Of a stretch of DNA of 64,000 nt, positions 1-8,227 are shown in pieces. The translations under genes were made by a program, and so were the position numbers. Each line of letters begins with the position of its first letter. Within the stretch, counting starts at the first letter, position 1. The stretch comes from Sulfobacillus thermotolerans (GTDB taxonomy: Bacteria > Bacillota > Sulfobacillia > Sulfobacillales > Sulfobacillaceae). Under the pieces are notes generated by a model that searched no databases, had not been told where the DNA came from, and saw nothing but the letters and a program-made list of their open reading frames with translations. The stretch spans positions 2,914,001 to 2,978,000 of the forward strand of contig CP019454.1 of assembly GCA_002951815.1 (NCBI GenBank). The letters run 5' to 3'.

Positions 1-56
1 GCCAATATGCTACCATGAAAGACATACAATCTAGAAAATTGTAGAAAGGACAAACC

Positions 57-704
57 ATGTATCAGTTCGCAGGATTCGCCCCGGATGATTTCAATATTTT
101 TCTCATTCCCGAATTTCATGATCGCATGACCGCTGTCCGTACACATATTCGCCCCAAATTGGCCATGATTGGCGAAGATCTCGCGCCACAGCTCTCAGAT
201 CTTCTACATCATCCGATCTTCCCCCATACCGCTTCTCACGCCCGTCGGCGGGTTAACCCGCCCGATGATACGTGGGTATCGTTTTCACGCAACGAGCGCG
301 GTTATAAACGATTTGCCCATTTTGAGGTCGGCATTACTCTAAATTATGTGTTTGTCCGCTTTGTCGTCAAGCGAGAAGGCGAAGACGACAAGCCGCAGCT
401 CATGCAACATCTCCGTAGTCATGGCATAGACGCCTTTCGGTTGTCGGACCCCGCCCCTATTTACTGGTACAAGGATGACCACGGGGTCGATCCCTTTCCG
501 CTATCGGAAATCTCGCCGGCCAAAGTGCAAGAGATCATCCGGCATACGGACGTAAAAAGTCATGGCTTCACCGTAGGCGTCACATTCGACCGCACAGATC
601 CCATAGTGGGCACAGCCGAACTGATTACGCGTACTTATAATGTCATCGCTCACTTGGCTCCTCTGTACACCGCAACGGTCCCCGTGGAGGCCCTAAGGCG
701 ATGA
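57..704 (+). CDS. UPF0637 (DUF1054) family protein, YktB-like
   Basis: A 215-residue soluble protein of the UPF0637/DUF1054 family, known mainly from Firmicutes and represented by Bacillus subtilis YktB. The family signature is clear around residues 61-85: a His-Ala-Arg-Arg run, then NPPDDTWVSF and RGYKR. The length matches the family. No biochemical function is established, so none is claimed. The ATG follows an AAAGGA ribosome site. The stop overlaps the start of the next gene by four bases (ATGA), so the two are probably translated together. Confidence 0.9.
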   Translation: MYQFAGFAPDDFNIFLIPEFHDRMTAVRTHIRPKLAMIGEDLAPQLSDLLHHPIFPHTASHARRRVNPPDDTWVSFSRNERGYKRFAHFEVGITLNYVFVRFVVKREGEDDKPQLMQHLRSHGIDAFRLSDPAPIYWYKDDHGVDPFPLSEISPAKVQEIIRHTDVKSHGFTVGVTFDRTDPIVGTAELITRTYNVIAHLAPLYTATVPVEALRR

Positions 705-1120
705 CCTGTGCGCTTGAACATATTCCATCCCAACTGCGTCATACGATTCGGCGTATGGTAACCGAATCGATGACTGCCATCGCCGTGGGCAACCCCACGG
801 CCGTGCCCGTACTGGGCACCCCCATCGTTCTGGGGTGGTTCGAGGTGGCCGCTGCGGAAGCGTTGGCCCCGTTTCTAGACGCCTCGTGCGTCATTGTCGG
901 TGCCCACGTGACGCTAAATCATACCAGTCCCACCCCTGTCGGCTTCGCTGTCGAGATCACCGCTCAGCTGCAAGCACGACATGGCAACAAGTTTACATGG
1001 GACATTGTTGCGACCGATAGTCAAGGCGAAGCAGCGCATGGCACGCTCATCTCGGCCGTTATTCCCAAAGAAGCCTTGAACCGCCGCATTCGCCAAAAAG
1101 AAGAAGCCAGGTCTTCTTAA
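701..1120 (+). CDS. FlK-like hot-dog thioesterase
   Basis: A 139-residue single hot-dog domain resembling the fluoroacetyl-CoA thioesterase FlK, a family that hydrolyses short acyl-CoA esters. Thr40, Glu48 and His73 (the last in an NHTSPTPVG stretch) line up with the FlK catalytic triad, with the same eight-residue Thr-Glu spacing. Many family members act on other or unknown acyl-CoAs, so fluoroacetyl-CoA itself should not be assumed. It overlaps the upstream UPF0637 gene by four bases. It converges on the LysR regulator, whose stop codon it overlaps. Confidence 0.75.
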   Translation: MTCALEHIPSQLRHTIRRMVTESMTAIAVGNPTAVPVLGTPIVLGWFEVAAAEALAPFLDASCVIVGAHVTLNHTSPTPVGFAVEITAQLQARHGNKFTWDIVATDSQGEAAHGTLISAVIPKEALNRRIRQKEEARSS

Positions 1121-2112
1121 CTATGCGTGGATGGATGCCGGGCCGTCGAGCGAGGAGCACTCCATGGCAAGGCAGACTCTTCGGCCCGAGTCTCCCAATA
1201 CCATCCCGGCCACAACCGGGGCTCCACTTGATAATGGTCAAAAAATGTGGCCAGAAGCGCCATCAGGCCCCCGGTCCGCGGGGGATCCTTGGACAAAATC
1301 AAGGAGGTGGTACGCGCCAATGGCGGCAATTCGGGTACTTCGATAGCTGTCAAAGTTCCATTGGCGAGATCTTCGGCCACCACTGAATCTGGGACAAAAG
1401 CCACTCCCAATCCGACTTTGACCATACTTTTGACTAAGTCATGGCTGTTGAATTCCATTAATACGTGGGGGATAATCCCATGTTGCTCTAGCATCCCATC
1501 CATAAACGCGCGGAACCGGGACGGGGTTTGATATGAAATAAAATCCATATGGGCAAGCTCTTCCAAGCTGATCTGAGAGGGTAATTTTCGAGCCCGGTCA
1601 GGATTCACAACCAACCGTACCGTATCTTGAAACAAAGGAATGGAGTCGACTTGGGGATGGATAATCGGGACCGTAACCAATCCTACCGCTAGTTCTTGCC
1701 GGATAATGCCGTCCAATGTGGTTTGAATATCCCCGATGTGGACCCTAATCCGCAATCTAGGAAAATTGCGCGTAAAAATTGCCAGGACTTTGGGCAAAGA
1801 AAACACCGCTACCGTGGACACTGCACCGACATCAATTTCTCCTTGTCCAGGCCGTTCCACCTCTGCTACCGCTTCATACGCCTGTTCCGCCAATGACTGA
1901 ATTCGCTTGGCGTAATGATAAAGCACTTCTCCCGTCGCAGTGAGGCGCATACGCCGCCCTTGACGAATCAGCAAAGTAGTCTGAAATTCTTCTTCGAGCG
2001 CCGCTAATTGTTTGGTCACGGCCGGTTGTGTTAAGGACAGTTGCTCCGCAGCCCGGGTCAAGCTCCCTGCATCGACAATCCGCACAAATGTTTTGAGATG
2101 TGATAAGACCAC
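1117..2112 (-). CDS. LysR-family transcriptional regulator
   Basis: A LysR-type regulator with an N-terminal winged helix-turn-helix (AGSLTRAAEQLSLTQPAVTK region, about residues 15-35 from this start) and a periplasmic-binding-fold effector domain. I chose the GTG at 2112 because an AAGAGGGGG ribosome site lies about eight bases upstream and the protein then begins right before the first helix. An in-frame GTG at 2160 would add 16 residues lacking homology. It is divergent from the 2-oxoacid:ferredoxin oxidoreductase genes across about 180 bp, the usual LysR arrangement, so control of those genes is likely but inferred. The ligand cannot be read from sequence. Confidence 0.9.
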   Translation of the reverse strand: MVLSHLKTFVRIVDAGSLTRAAEQLSLTQPAVTKQLAALEEEFQTTLLIRQGRRMRLTATGEVLYHYAKRIQSLAEQAYEAVAEVERPGQGEIDVGAVSTVAVFSLPKVLAIFTRNFPRLRIRVHIGDIQTTLDGIIRQELAVGLVTVPIIHPQVDSIPLFQDTVRLVVNPDRARKLPSQISLEELAHMDFISYQTPSRFRAFMDGMLEQHGIIPHVLMEFNSHDLVKSMVKVGLGVAFVPDSVVAEDLANGTLTAIEVPELPPLARTTSLILSKDPPRTGGLMALLATFFDHYQVEPRLWPGWYWETRAEESALPWSAPRSTARHPSTHS

Positions 2113-2290
2113 CCCAAGCGCCCCCTCTTGACCTGTTCTCCGGTTGTTATTGTAACTCACCCAAGACTATTCCACTTCGTTATGCCAACAATAAATATTT
2201 GTCATTTTCAATCATCTCACACGGGGACTACAGTAAAGATACGCGCAGCACAATGTGCAATAGCGGGCGCCTTACAAGGAGGGATACGGT

Positions 2291-4036
2291 ATGATCGCGT
2301 GGAAAATTGGCGGAGATCAAGGAGAAGGCATTGACTCCACCGGAGATATTGTCATTCATGTGGCGAATCGTCTTGGCTACTATGTCTACGGCTATAAATC
2401 GTTTTCTTCCCGCATTAAAGGGGGGCATACCCACTACAAGGTGCGCCTTGGGACGCATCCCATTCAAGCCGCTACACGCCATACAGATATTTTAGTGGCG
2501 CTCAATCAAGAAACTATTGAGTTAGAAGGATCGGAACTCCAAGGCGGCGTCATTCTTGCAGACAGTGCCTTTTCGCCCGTTCTGCCTCCAGGCCTAGATG
2601 CGCAACTGTTAGCTTTGCCGATGACCCAAATGGCCAAGGAACTCGGATCTGGCCTCATGCGCAATATGATTGCCGCGGGTGCTTCGGCCGCCTTGATGGG
2701 ACTAGGCATACAGCCCTTTTACGATTATGTGGCCAAACGCTTTGGCACCAAAGGCGCTGAGGTCGTGAAGGCTAATCAAATGGCCTTACAGCGTGGATAC
2801 CAAGCGTTATCCGAATCGGCTCACACCCTCAAAACAACATGGACGCTTACTCCGCCCATACCCGCAGACCGCTTGGTAATGACAGGAAATGACGCCGTAG
2901 CTCTTGGAGCACTAGCTGGCGGATGCCGCCTGATGTGCGGATATCCAATTACCCCCGCCACCGACATCATGGAATCCCTTGTGAAATGGTTCCCCTCCGT
3001 GGGCGGAGCCGTCGTACAAATGGAAGATGAATTAGGATCCATTACTGCCGCCATTGGCGCAGGATTTGCAGGAGCCCGAGCGATGACGGCCACCTCGGGC
3101 CCCGGTCTCTCGCTTATGCAAGAAGCCATAGGGCTTGCGGCTATGACAGAAACGCCCGTTGTTATTGTGGACACCCAGCGCGGTGGACCCAGTACGGGTA
3201 TGCCCACCAAACAAGAACAATCTGACCTGCTCGCCATGATTTACGGCGGACACGGGGAAGCGCCACGCATTGTGATCACTCCCTCATCCCTCGAAGAATC
3301 CTTTGAAGATGGCTACGAAGCCTTTAACTTAGCCGAGATTTATCAAACCCCCGTCTTTATTGCAACCGATCTTTCACTTGCCCTATGGCAGCAATCTATC
3401 GAACGAAGCTACGTCCAAAATCCCGTCCCCATTGAGCGCGGAAAGATTGTCAAAACGTTCGGTAGCAACACATCTGAGCCCTTTCAACGCTACGCCTTTA
3501 CCGCCGACAACATCTCTCCTCGGACATTGCCTGGGACCCCAGGCGGCCAATATCTGGCCACGGGCGTCGAACACGCTCCCTCTGGCAAAGTGTCGGAAGC
3601 CCCCGAAAATCGCGCGCGCATGATGGATAAACGGTTGCACAAGATCCAAAGCATTCATAGCCGGCGCCAAGGATTTCTCGTGCAAGGCCCTGCAAACGCC
3701 GACCTTATGCTGATTGGCATTGGCTCAACAGCAGCCGTTAACCGCGAAGCTGCCCAATTATTGCAGCAATCAGGGATCGCAGCGGCGGTGGGATGGTTCC
3801 GCACCATTGCTCCATTCCCGCATGAGCTCTTCGCCTCCGCGACCCAAGGCTCCTTACACATCCTCGTCGTGGAGCAAAATGCGACCGGTCAAATCGCCCA
3901 ATTGATTCAAATGCAAGGGCTATATGATCAGCGCTTCGCCACCTTGCTAAAGTATGATGGAGTGCCCTTTTTACCGGAAGACGTAGCTCAATACGCCCAA
4001 CAGCTCATTGCATCCTCCATGGAGGTGACCCATTAA
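2291..4036 (+). CDS. korA: 2-oxoacid:ferredoxin oxidoreductase, alpha subunit (fused gamma-alpha)
   Basis: The large subunit of a CoA- and thiamine-dependent 2-oxoacid:ferredoxin oxidoreductase, 581 residues. The N-terminal 180 residues form the gamma (CoA-side) domain with GGDQGEGID and IKGGHTHYKVR. The pyrimidine-binding alpha domain follows (GYPITPATDIME, QMEDELGSI, SGPGLSLM), then a C-terminal transketolase-like domain. This gamma-alpha fusion with a separate small beta subunit is typical of 2-oxoglutarate enzymes (KorAB), but pyruvate and branched-chain versions look similar, so substrate is inferred. A strong AAGGAGGG ribosome site precedes the ATG. The beta gene starts two bases after the stop. 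Confidence 0.88.
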   Translation: MIAWKIGGDQGEGIDSTGDIVIHVANRLGYYVYGYKSFSSRIKGGHTHYKVRLGTHPIQAATRHTDILVALNQETIELEGSELQGGVILADSAFSPVLPPGLDAQLLALPMTQMAKELGSGLMRNMIAAGASAALMGLGIQPFYDYVAKRFGTKGAEVVKANQMALQRGYQALSESAHTLKTTWTLTPPIPADRLVMTGNDAVALGALAGGCRLMCGYPITPATDIMESLVKWFPSVGGAVVQMEDELGSITAAIGAGFAGARAMTATSGPGLSLMQEAIGLAAMTETPVVIVDTQRGGPSTGMPTKQEQSDLLAMIYGGHGEAPRIVITPSSLEESFEDGYEAFNLAEIYQTPVFIATDLSLALWQQSIERSYVQNPVPIERGKIVKTFGSNTSEPFQRYAFTADNISPRTLPGTPGGQYLATGVEHAPSGKVSEAPENRARMMDKRLHKIQSIHSRRQGFLVQGPANADLMLIGIGSTAAVNREAAQLLQQSGIAAAVGWFRTIAPFPHELFASATQGSLHILVVEQNATGQIAQLIQMQGLYDQRFATLLKYDGVPFLPEDVAQYAQQLIASSMEVTH

Positions 4037-4037
4037 C

Positions 4038-4901
4038 ATGGCCACATTACAAGACTTTAAGACGGAAGAGAAATCGTGGTGGTGCCCCGGTTGCGGAGAT
4101 TTTGGGGTTTTGGCGGCTTTACAGAAAGCCTTGGTCAAAGTTGGCGCCGAACCTGCCACGACAGCCATTATTGCTGGAATTGGGTGTTCGGGAAAGATTG
4201 GCAACTACATCAACTCTTATAATATCCATGTGACCCACGGCCGAACGCTGCCCGCGGCTTTAGGCGTTAAGCTGGCCAACCGCACCCTAAGAGTTTTAGC
4301 CGTGGGAGGAGACGGCGATGCCTATGCCATCGGAATGGGGCATTTCATGCATTCGCTTCGGCGCAACGCCGACATCACCTATATCGTCATGGACAATCAT
4401 GTCTATGGATTGACAAAAGGCCAAACGTCTCCAACCTCTGAGACAGGCTTTCACACCAAAACCTCGCCACAAGGCAGCATTGAAGCGCCCGTTCATCCTC
4501 TCATGCTCGCGGTTGCGGGCGGCGCCACCTTTGTGGCTCAAGGCTTCTCGAGTTGGCAGCCCCAACTCGCCGACTTGATTGTGCGGGGCATGGAACATCA
4601 CGGATTTTCACTCATTAACGTGATTTCACCATGCGTAACCTATAACCGCGTCAATTCCTATGACTGGTATAAAAAGACCCTGGTCAATTTGGATGAAGAC
4701 CCGACTTACGATCGATCGAGCCGAGCTCGCGCTCTGACCCGCCTTGAAGAAACCGATGAGCTGGTCACCGGGCTGATTTATCAAGAAGCTTCCACGCCTT
4801 ACGAAGAAAAGATTCCCGGCTTCCTTAAGACGCCCTTGGCTCATCATGACGGACACATTGCTCAAGAGGCGTGGGACGCCCTCCTTGAACAGTTTGAATA
4901 G
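4038..4901 (+). CDS. korB: 2-oxoacid:ferredoxin oxidoreductase, beta subunit
   Basis: The 287-residue beta subunit that binds thiamine diphosphate and the iron-sulfur cluster for electron transfer to ferredoxin. It shows WWCPGCGDFG near residues 14-23, a cluster-ligand Cys pair, then IAGIGCSGK, the GDGDAYAIG thiamine-diphosphate/Mg motif near residue 90, and NHVYGLTKGQTSPTS. Length and motif order match KorB/PorB. It pairs with the alpha subunit just upstream and together they interconvert a 2-oxoacid plus CoA with acyl-CoA, CO2 and reduced ferredoxin. A long hairpin follows the stop. Confidence 0.9.
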   Translation: MATLQDFKTEEKSWWCPGCGDFGVLAALQKALVKVGAEPATTAIIAGIGCSGKIGNYINSYNIHVTHGRTLPAALGVKLANRTLRVLAVGGDGDAYAIGMGHFMHSLRRNADITYIVMDNHVYGLTKGQTSPTSETGFHTKTSPQGSIEAPVHPLMLAVAGGATFVAQGFSSWQPQLADLIVRGMEHHGFSLINVISPCVTYNRVNSYDWYKKTLVNLDEDPTYDRSSRARALTRLEETDELVTGLIYQEASTPYEEKIPGFLKTPLAHHDGHIAQEAWDALLEQFE

Positions 4902-4909
4902 GACGATAT

Positions 4910-4947
4910 GGGCCATTTGGGTACCTCAAAAGTAACCCTAATGGTCC
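4910..4947 (+). terminator. Long hairpin downstream of korB, probable terminator
   Basis: A stem of about 15 pairs (left arm 4910-4924, right arm 4932-4947) with one mismatch and a wobble encloses a short A-rich loop nine bases after the korB stop. It is followed by a pyrimidine-rich stretch rather than a clean T tract, so termination is likely but not certain. Confidence 0.5.
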
Positions 4948-5026
4948 TGTGTCTTCTCTACCCTAGGCGGCATAATCAAATACAACAAGACGAACAAGCA
5001 ACGCCGACATAGGGGAGGACACGACC

Positions 5027-6055
5027 ATGAACTTTAACGAATCGCCCCATATTATCACGTGGGAACTCACGCGCGCTTGTCAACTGCACTGCCGCCATTG
5101 TCGGGCGCGCGCCATTCCGCGGCGTGATTTTCGCGAATTAACCCTCTCTCAAATTGAAGGAGTGCTGGATGATATTGCCCAAATGCATCCCAGACCCATG
5201 GTCATTTTTACGGGCGGAGACCCCTTAGAACGCGAAGACCTGCCCGCCATTATCAAAGCCGCCGTGCGCCGCAACATTCGCACCGCCATCGCGCCAAGCG
5301 TCACGCCGCTTTTGACACCGGAAGTGATTCAAACATGGAAGGATTTGGGCGTAAGCGCCGTGTCTTTGAGTTTAGATGGGGCCACCCAAGCCGTGCACGA
5401 CCGCTTTCGTGGCGTGCTCGGGACTTTTGCACGCAGCATAGAAATAGCACATGCGATTACAGAGAGTGGCATGGCGTTGCAAATCAACACCTCGGTGTCT
5501 CCTTTTACGCTAAATGACATGCCTAAAATGGGTCGATTGGTGCAAATGCTGAAAGCGCGCAGCTGGGAGGTGTTTTTTGTCATTCCCACGGGGCGAGCAC
5601 GTGCCGCTGAAAGTTTGGATGCTGAAAGCATTGAAAAGGCGTTACATTGGCTCAAAGATTATGCCCAGACCGTTCCTTTTCGCGTCACATCGGTAGGAGC
5701 CCCTCAATTTTCTCGCGTCTTAGGGCGGCCTCTTGATTCCGCACCCACGATCCGTGAAGCGCAAGGATTTGCTTTCATTAGTCATTATGGCGACGTGTAC
5801 CCGCCTGGTTACCTGCCGATTTCTGCGGGCAACTTGAAGCAACAAAGCTTTAGCGAGATTTACCGTCATTCCGAACTCTTTTGCACCTTGCGGGATTCTA
5901 GAAACTTCGAAGGACGCTGTGGGATCTGCGACTATCATGATATCTGTGGCGGGTCACGAGCCCGCGCATATGCCGTGACCGGAAACTATTTGGCCCAAGA
6001 TCCCGGTTGCCCTGAGCCCTCAGACGAAGAACAAGACGCTGTGCTCCCCGTTTAG
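5027..6055 (+). CDS. Radical SAM/SPASM protein (TIGR04053-like)
   Basis: A 342-residue radical S-adenosylmethionine enzyme. Cys18, Cys22 and Cys25 form the CxxxCxxC cluster motif, followed by TGGDPLER, a typical SAM-contacting region. The C-terminus has a SPASM-type Cys cluster (CGICDYHDICGG and later Cys) for auxiliary iron-sulfur centres. Overall it resembles the TIGR04053 group, which is related to haem and peptide-modifying enzymes such as NirJ and AhbC. The substrate is unknown: there is no haem-biosynthesis gene and no obvious precursor peptide beside it. It starts at an ATG after a GGGGAGGA ribosome site and is probably monocistronic. Confidence 0.85.
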   Translation: MNFNESPHIITWELTRACQLHCRHCRARAIPRRDFRELTLSQIEGVLDDIAQMHPRPMVIFTGGDPLEREDLPAIIKAAVRRNIRTAIAPSVTPLLTPEVIQTWKDLGVSAVSLSLDGATQAVHDRFRGVLGTFARSIEIAHAITESGMALQINTSVSPFTLNDMPKMGRLVQMLKARSWEVFFVIPTGRARAAESLDAESIEKALHWLKDYAQTVPFRVTSVGAPQFSRVLGRPLDSAPTIREAQGFAFISHYGDVYPPGYLPISAGNLKQQSFSEIYRHSELFCTLRDSRNFEGRCGICDYHDICGGSRARAYAVTGNYLAQDPGCPEPSDEEQDAVLPV

Positions 6056-6211
6056 CCTAAGAGTCTTGTTGGGCCTTTCGGGCGTCTTGAACCCACAGCG
6101 TGCATAGAGCGGCTCACCACACTGGTTCGTGCGGACCGCTTTCTTTTCCTGTTGTGAGCGCGTGCCTGTGCCTCGCCGTAGTGTGTCATCTTAATCTCAC
6201 CTTAAGTTGAG

Positions 6212-6250
6212 AACCGGGGACATGACACAAGTCTTGTTCCCGGTTTTTTT
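6212..6250 (+). terminator. Rho-independent terminator
   Basis: An 11-pair stem (6212-6222 with 6235-6245, one wobble) is followed by a run of T to 6250. It lies about 155 bases after the radical SAM gene and just before the toxin-antitoxin promoter region, separating the two units. Confidence 0.8.
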
Positions 6251-6252
6251 GG

Positions 6253-6300
6253 TTGACCCCATTCCTCTGTTAGACTAGACTAGACTAGACTAAACTAAAC
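6253..6300 (+). promoter_or_regulatory. Candidate promoter overlapping TAGAC pentamer repeats
   Basis: TTGACC at 6253-6258 and TAGACT at 6276-6281 are 17 bases apart, a good sigma-A layout. The -10 element falls inside a tandem array of four TAGAC units (6271-6290) followed by two TAAAC units (6291-6300). The array ends 27 bases before the antitoxin start codon. Promoter activity is inferred from spacing only. Confidence 0.5.
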
Positions 6301-6327
6301 TATGTTCAATCATTCGAGGTGACTTGA

Positions 6328-6570
6328 GTGAAGTCTGTAAACATTCACGAGGCAAAGACTCACCTTTCGCGGCTTCTGGATGAGGTGAGTCGGGGTGAAG
6401 AAATAACAATTGCCAAGGCGGGCAAACCCATTGCGCGGCTTGTCCCGGTAACGGCGTCTCGGCCAACTCGAACACCTGGCTTTTTACGTGGAAAGATCCG
6501 GATTTCCGATGATTTCGACGAACCATTGCCCGTCGATATCCAAAAGAGTTTTGAAGGGTCTGATGATTGA
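6328..6570 (+). CDS. Type II antitoxin, Phd/YefM family
   Basis: An 80-residue antitoxin. The N-terminal 50 residues show the Phd/YefM pattern: VNIHEAKTHLSRLLDEV, then ITIAKAGKPIARLVPV, which forms the DNA-binding dimer. The C-terminal tail is polar and probably wraps the toxin. It starts with GTG after a GAGGTGA site. It overlaps the PIN-domain toxin by four bases, the standard order. It is expected to neutralise the toxin and repress the operon. The pair sits between unrelated genes, so it may be a small mobile cassette, but no ends are visible. Confidence 0.9.
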   Translation: MKSVNIHEAKTHLSRLLDEVSRGEEITIAKAGKPIARLVPVTASRPTRTPGFLRGKIRISDDFDEPLPVDIQKSFEGSDD

Positions 6571-6947
6571 TGCTACTGCTCGATACACATATCTACTTAT
6601 GGTATCTCATGGATTCTCCTCGTATTACGCAAGAGATTTCCGATCAGATATTGAACGCCGATGTGGTTTTTGTTAGTGCAGCCTCTATCTGGGAAGCTGC
6701 CATCAAAGTCGGTCTAGGAAAACTTGATGCCAAGATTTCCGATCTTGTCAAAGGTATCGAGGCCAGCGGTTTTTCAAAACTGCCTGTAACTGCCGAGGAT
6801 GCAAGTATGGTCGTGAGCTTACCGCCAATTCATAACGATCCATTTGATCGGCTACTCATTGCCCAAGCCTTGACCGGCCCATTTCGCCTACTCACTGCCG
6901 ACTCGACTGTTGCCAAATACTCTGACGTGGTTAAACTGGTGAGGTAA
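6567..6947 (+). CDS. Type II toxin, VapC-like PIN-domain ribonuclease
   Basis: A 126-residue PIN-domain protein, expected to be a Mg-dependent RNase. Acidic active-site residues are in place: LLLDTHIYLW near the N-terminus, the Glu of ASIWEAAIK near residue 43, and HNDPFDRLLIAQA near residue 90, followed by a TADS motif. This arrangement matches the PIN group usually paired with Phd-type antitoxins. The start overlaps the antitoxin stop. The RNA target cannot be predicted. Confidence 0.9.
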   Translation: MMLLLDTHIYLWYLMDSPRITQEISDQILNADVVFVSAASIWEAAIKVGLGKLDAKISDLVKGIEASGFSKLPVTAEDASMVVSLPPIHNDPFDRLLIAQALTGPFRLLTADSTVAKYSDVVKLVR

Positions 6948-7347
6948 TAGGAAGCTCAAGGTTTCCTGTTCTAAAGAGAGAATGATTATCCGTGCTTGAG
7001 ACGGCGAATTTAGCCCCGCGATACAAACTCCGTTCTTGTTGCCACCGTGAGGAGAAGAAACACCGGTTGCCAATATGAGATTCGTACAGATTACGACTAG
7101 CGCGCTCGCTAGCATCCGTCTTTCTTTTCTTTATGTATAAACAGCATAGAGAGAATCCTATTGTGACTAAATTTAGCCTCCTGGACAAGAAGGTTTACAA
7201 GGCGGTGGGCGACCCGAACACGGATCGACAGGCCCTTAATCGAGAACTCTAGGACCCCCTGCCAATTCTCTCGAAACATTGAGCGATCTGCCCATCGGGT
7301 TCTGGACGTTTTACGTTGTGATTCATCTCAACGCCTTCTGGTTTTCT
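6948..7347. other. Intergenic region with no gene recognised
   Basis: Between the toxin gene and the regulator's operator region I find no ORF with a ribosome site or recognisable protein, and no clear RNA element. Minus-strand open frames here lack homology and look accidental. It may be decayed sequence left by the toxin-antitoxin insertion. Confidence 0.5.
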
Positions 7348-7379
7348 AGAATATCCTAAATTTATTTGTAGGATATTCT
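7348..7379 (+). promoter_or_regulatory. Perfect palindrome, probable operator of the MerR-like gene
   Basis: Two exact 11-base arms (7348-7358 and 7369-7379, AGAATATCCTA and its complement) flank a 10-base AT-rich spacer. The right arm meets the -35 element of the promoter that follows. This fits a dimeric regulator, most simply autoregulation by the next gene. Binding itself is inferred. Confidence 0.65.
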
Positions 7380-7407
7380 TGTAATAGAATAACCTTAGGT
7401 ATATACT
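7379..7407 (+). promoter_or_regulatory. Sigma-A type promoter of the MerR-like regulator
   Basis: TTGTAA at 7379-7384 and TATACT at 7402-7407 are separated by 17 bases. The predicted start lies about 10 bases before the ATG, so the leader is very short and consists mostly of the AAGGGAGGTGAG ribosome site. Confidence 0.65.
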
Positions 7408-7424
7408 GCAAGGGAGGTGAGAAC

Positions 7425-8078
7425 ATGTTTGGCCATTACTTACGTGTCCAAGAAGTCGCGGTACTGCTGGGTGTTTCGCCCGCCACGGTGCGGTGGTATG
7501 CCAAACAATACAGTCTGCCGACCTACCGCATCGGTCAAGGACAAGTTCAACATCGGCGTTTTAAATATGAAGATGTTCAACGCTTAGCGCTTCAATTGGG
7601 AAAGGCGTTGCCACCAGAACCTCTGTGGGATGCCAATGGCCCCCTTAGTCCCGCCGATGCGGCCAAATATCTAGGCCTATCGCTTAAATTTCTCGTCGAT
7701 GGGCACTATCTCATCCCCGGACAAAAATTGACGGCACAGGATTTACAACAAGTGGAAGCCGTTATTTACCACCTTGATCCGGATGAGTCAATACAATCTA
7801 CCGAAAAAGGGGAAATTGCGATGATGAACCACGCAGAACAATGTTGCCAAGGACGACACGGGATGCACCACAACATGGGACCTGGTGGACACGGCATGCA
7901 AGGAGGACGCAGAAATCACCGCGGAGGCATGATGCCCAATCCGTTTTTTGATCCCGAGGATTTACTCAGCCTGAAAAGCATGAAACGACACCTTGAAGCC
8001 CAACAGGCTGACATCGCAGACCGCATCAGCGAAATTGACAAACTCATTGCCAATCATCCAGACAATGAGCAGCAATAA
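7425..8078 (+). CDS. MerR-like helix-turn-helix regulator with Met/His-rich domain
   Basis: A 217-residue DNA-binding protein. Residues 1-60 form a MerR/excisionase-type helix-turn-helix (VQEVAVLLGVSPATVRWYAK). Residues 75-125 look like a second weak winged helix. Residues 130-165 are very rich in Met, His, Gly and contain a Cys pair, including GMHHNMGPGGHGMQGG, which resembles a copper or other soft-metal binding segment. The C-terminus is a short predicted coiled coil. A metal-responsive regulator is the obvious inference, but no efflux pump is adjacent. A strong ribosome site, promoter and palindrome lie upstream and a terminator downstream, so the gene is monocistronic and probably autoregulated. 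Confidence 0.75.
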   Translation: MFGHYLRVQEVAVLLGVSPATVRWYAKQYSLPTYRIGQGQVQHRRFKYEDVQRLALQLGKALPPEPLWDANGPLSPADAAKYLGLSLKFLVDGHYLIPGQKLTAQDLQQVEAVIYHLDPDESIQSTEKGEIAMMNHAEQCCQGRHGMHHNMGPGGHGMQGGRRNHRGGMMPNPFFDPEDLLSLKSMKRHLEAQQADIADRISEIDKLIANHPDNEQQ

Positions 8079-8084
8079 CCCCAT

Positions 8085-8109
8085 GGGCTGATACCATTCA
8101 GCCCTTTTT
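8085..8109 (+). terminator. Rho-independent terminator
   Basis: GGGCTGA (8085-8091) pairs exactly with TCAGCCC (8098-8104) and is followed by five T. It lies six bases after the stop of the MerR-like gene. Confidence 0.85.
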
Positions 8110-8227
8110 CTTCGACTAGTACCCCGACAAGAAACGGCTTAGAATGGACGTCCCGCGTATTTGCCCTGTGAGTCCCTGAGCGATATGCTACAATGCGGAC
8201 AAGAAGTACGATAAGGGGGGCCTCCAA

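Noticed and set aside
6271-6300. Possible CRISPR-like array
   Set aside because: The units are five bases long with no spacers and no cas genes; it is a simple tandem repeat.
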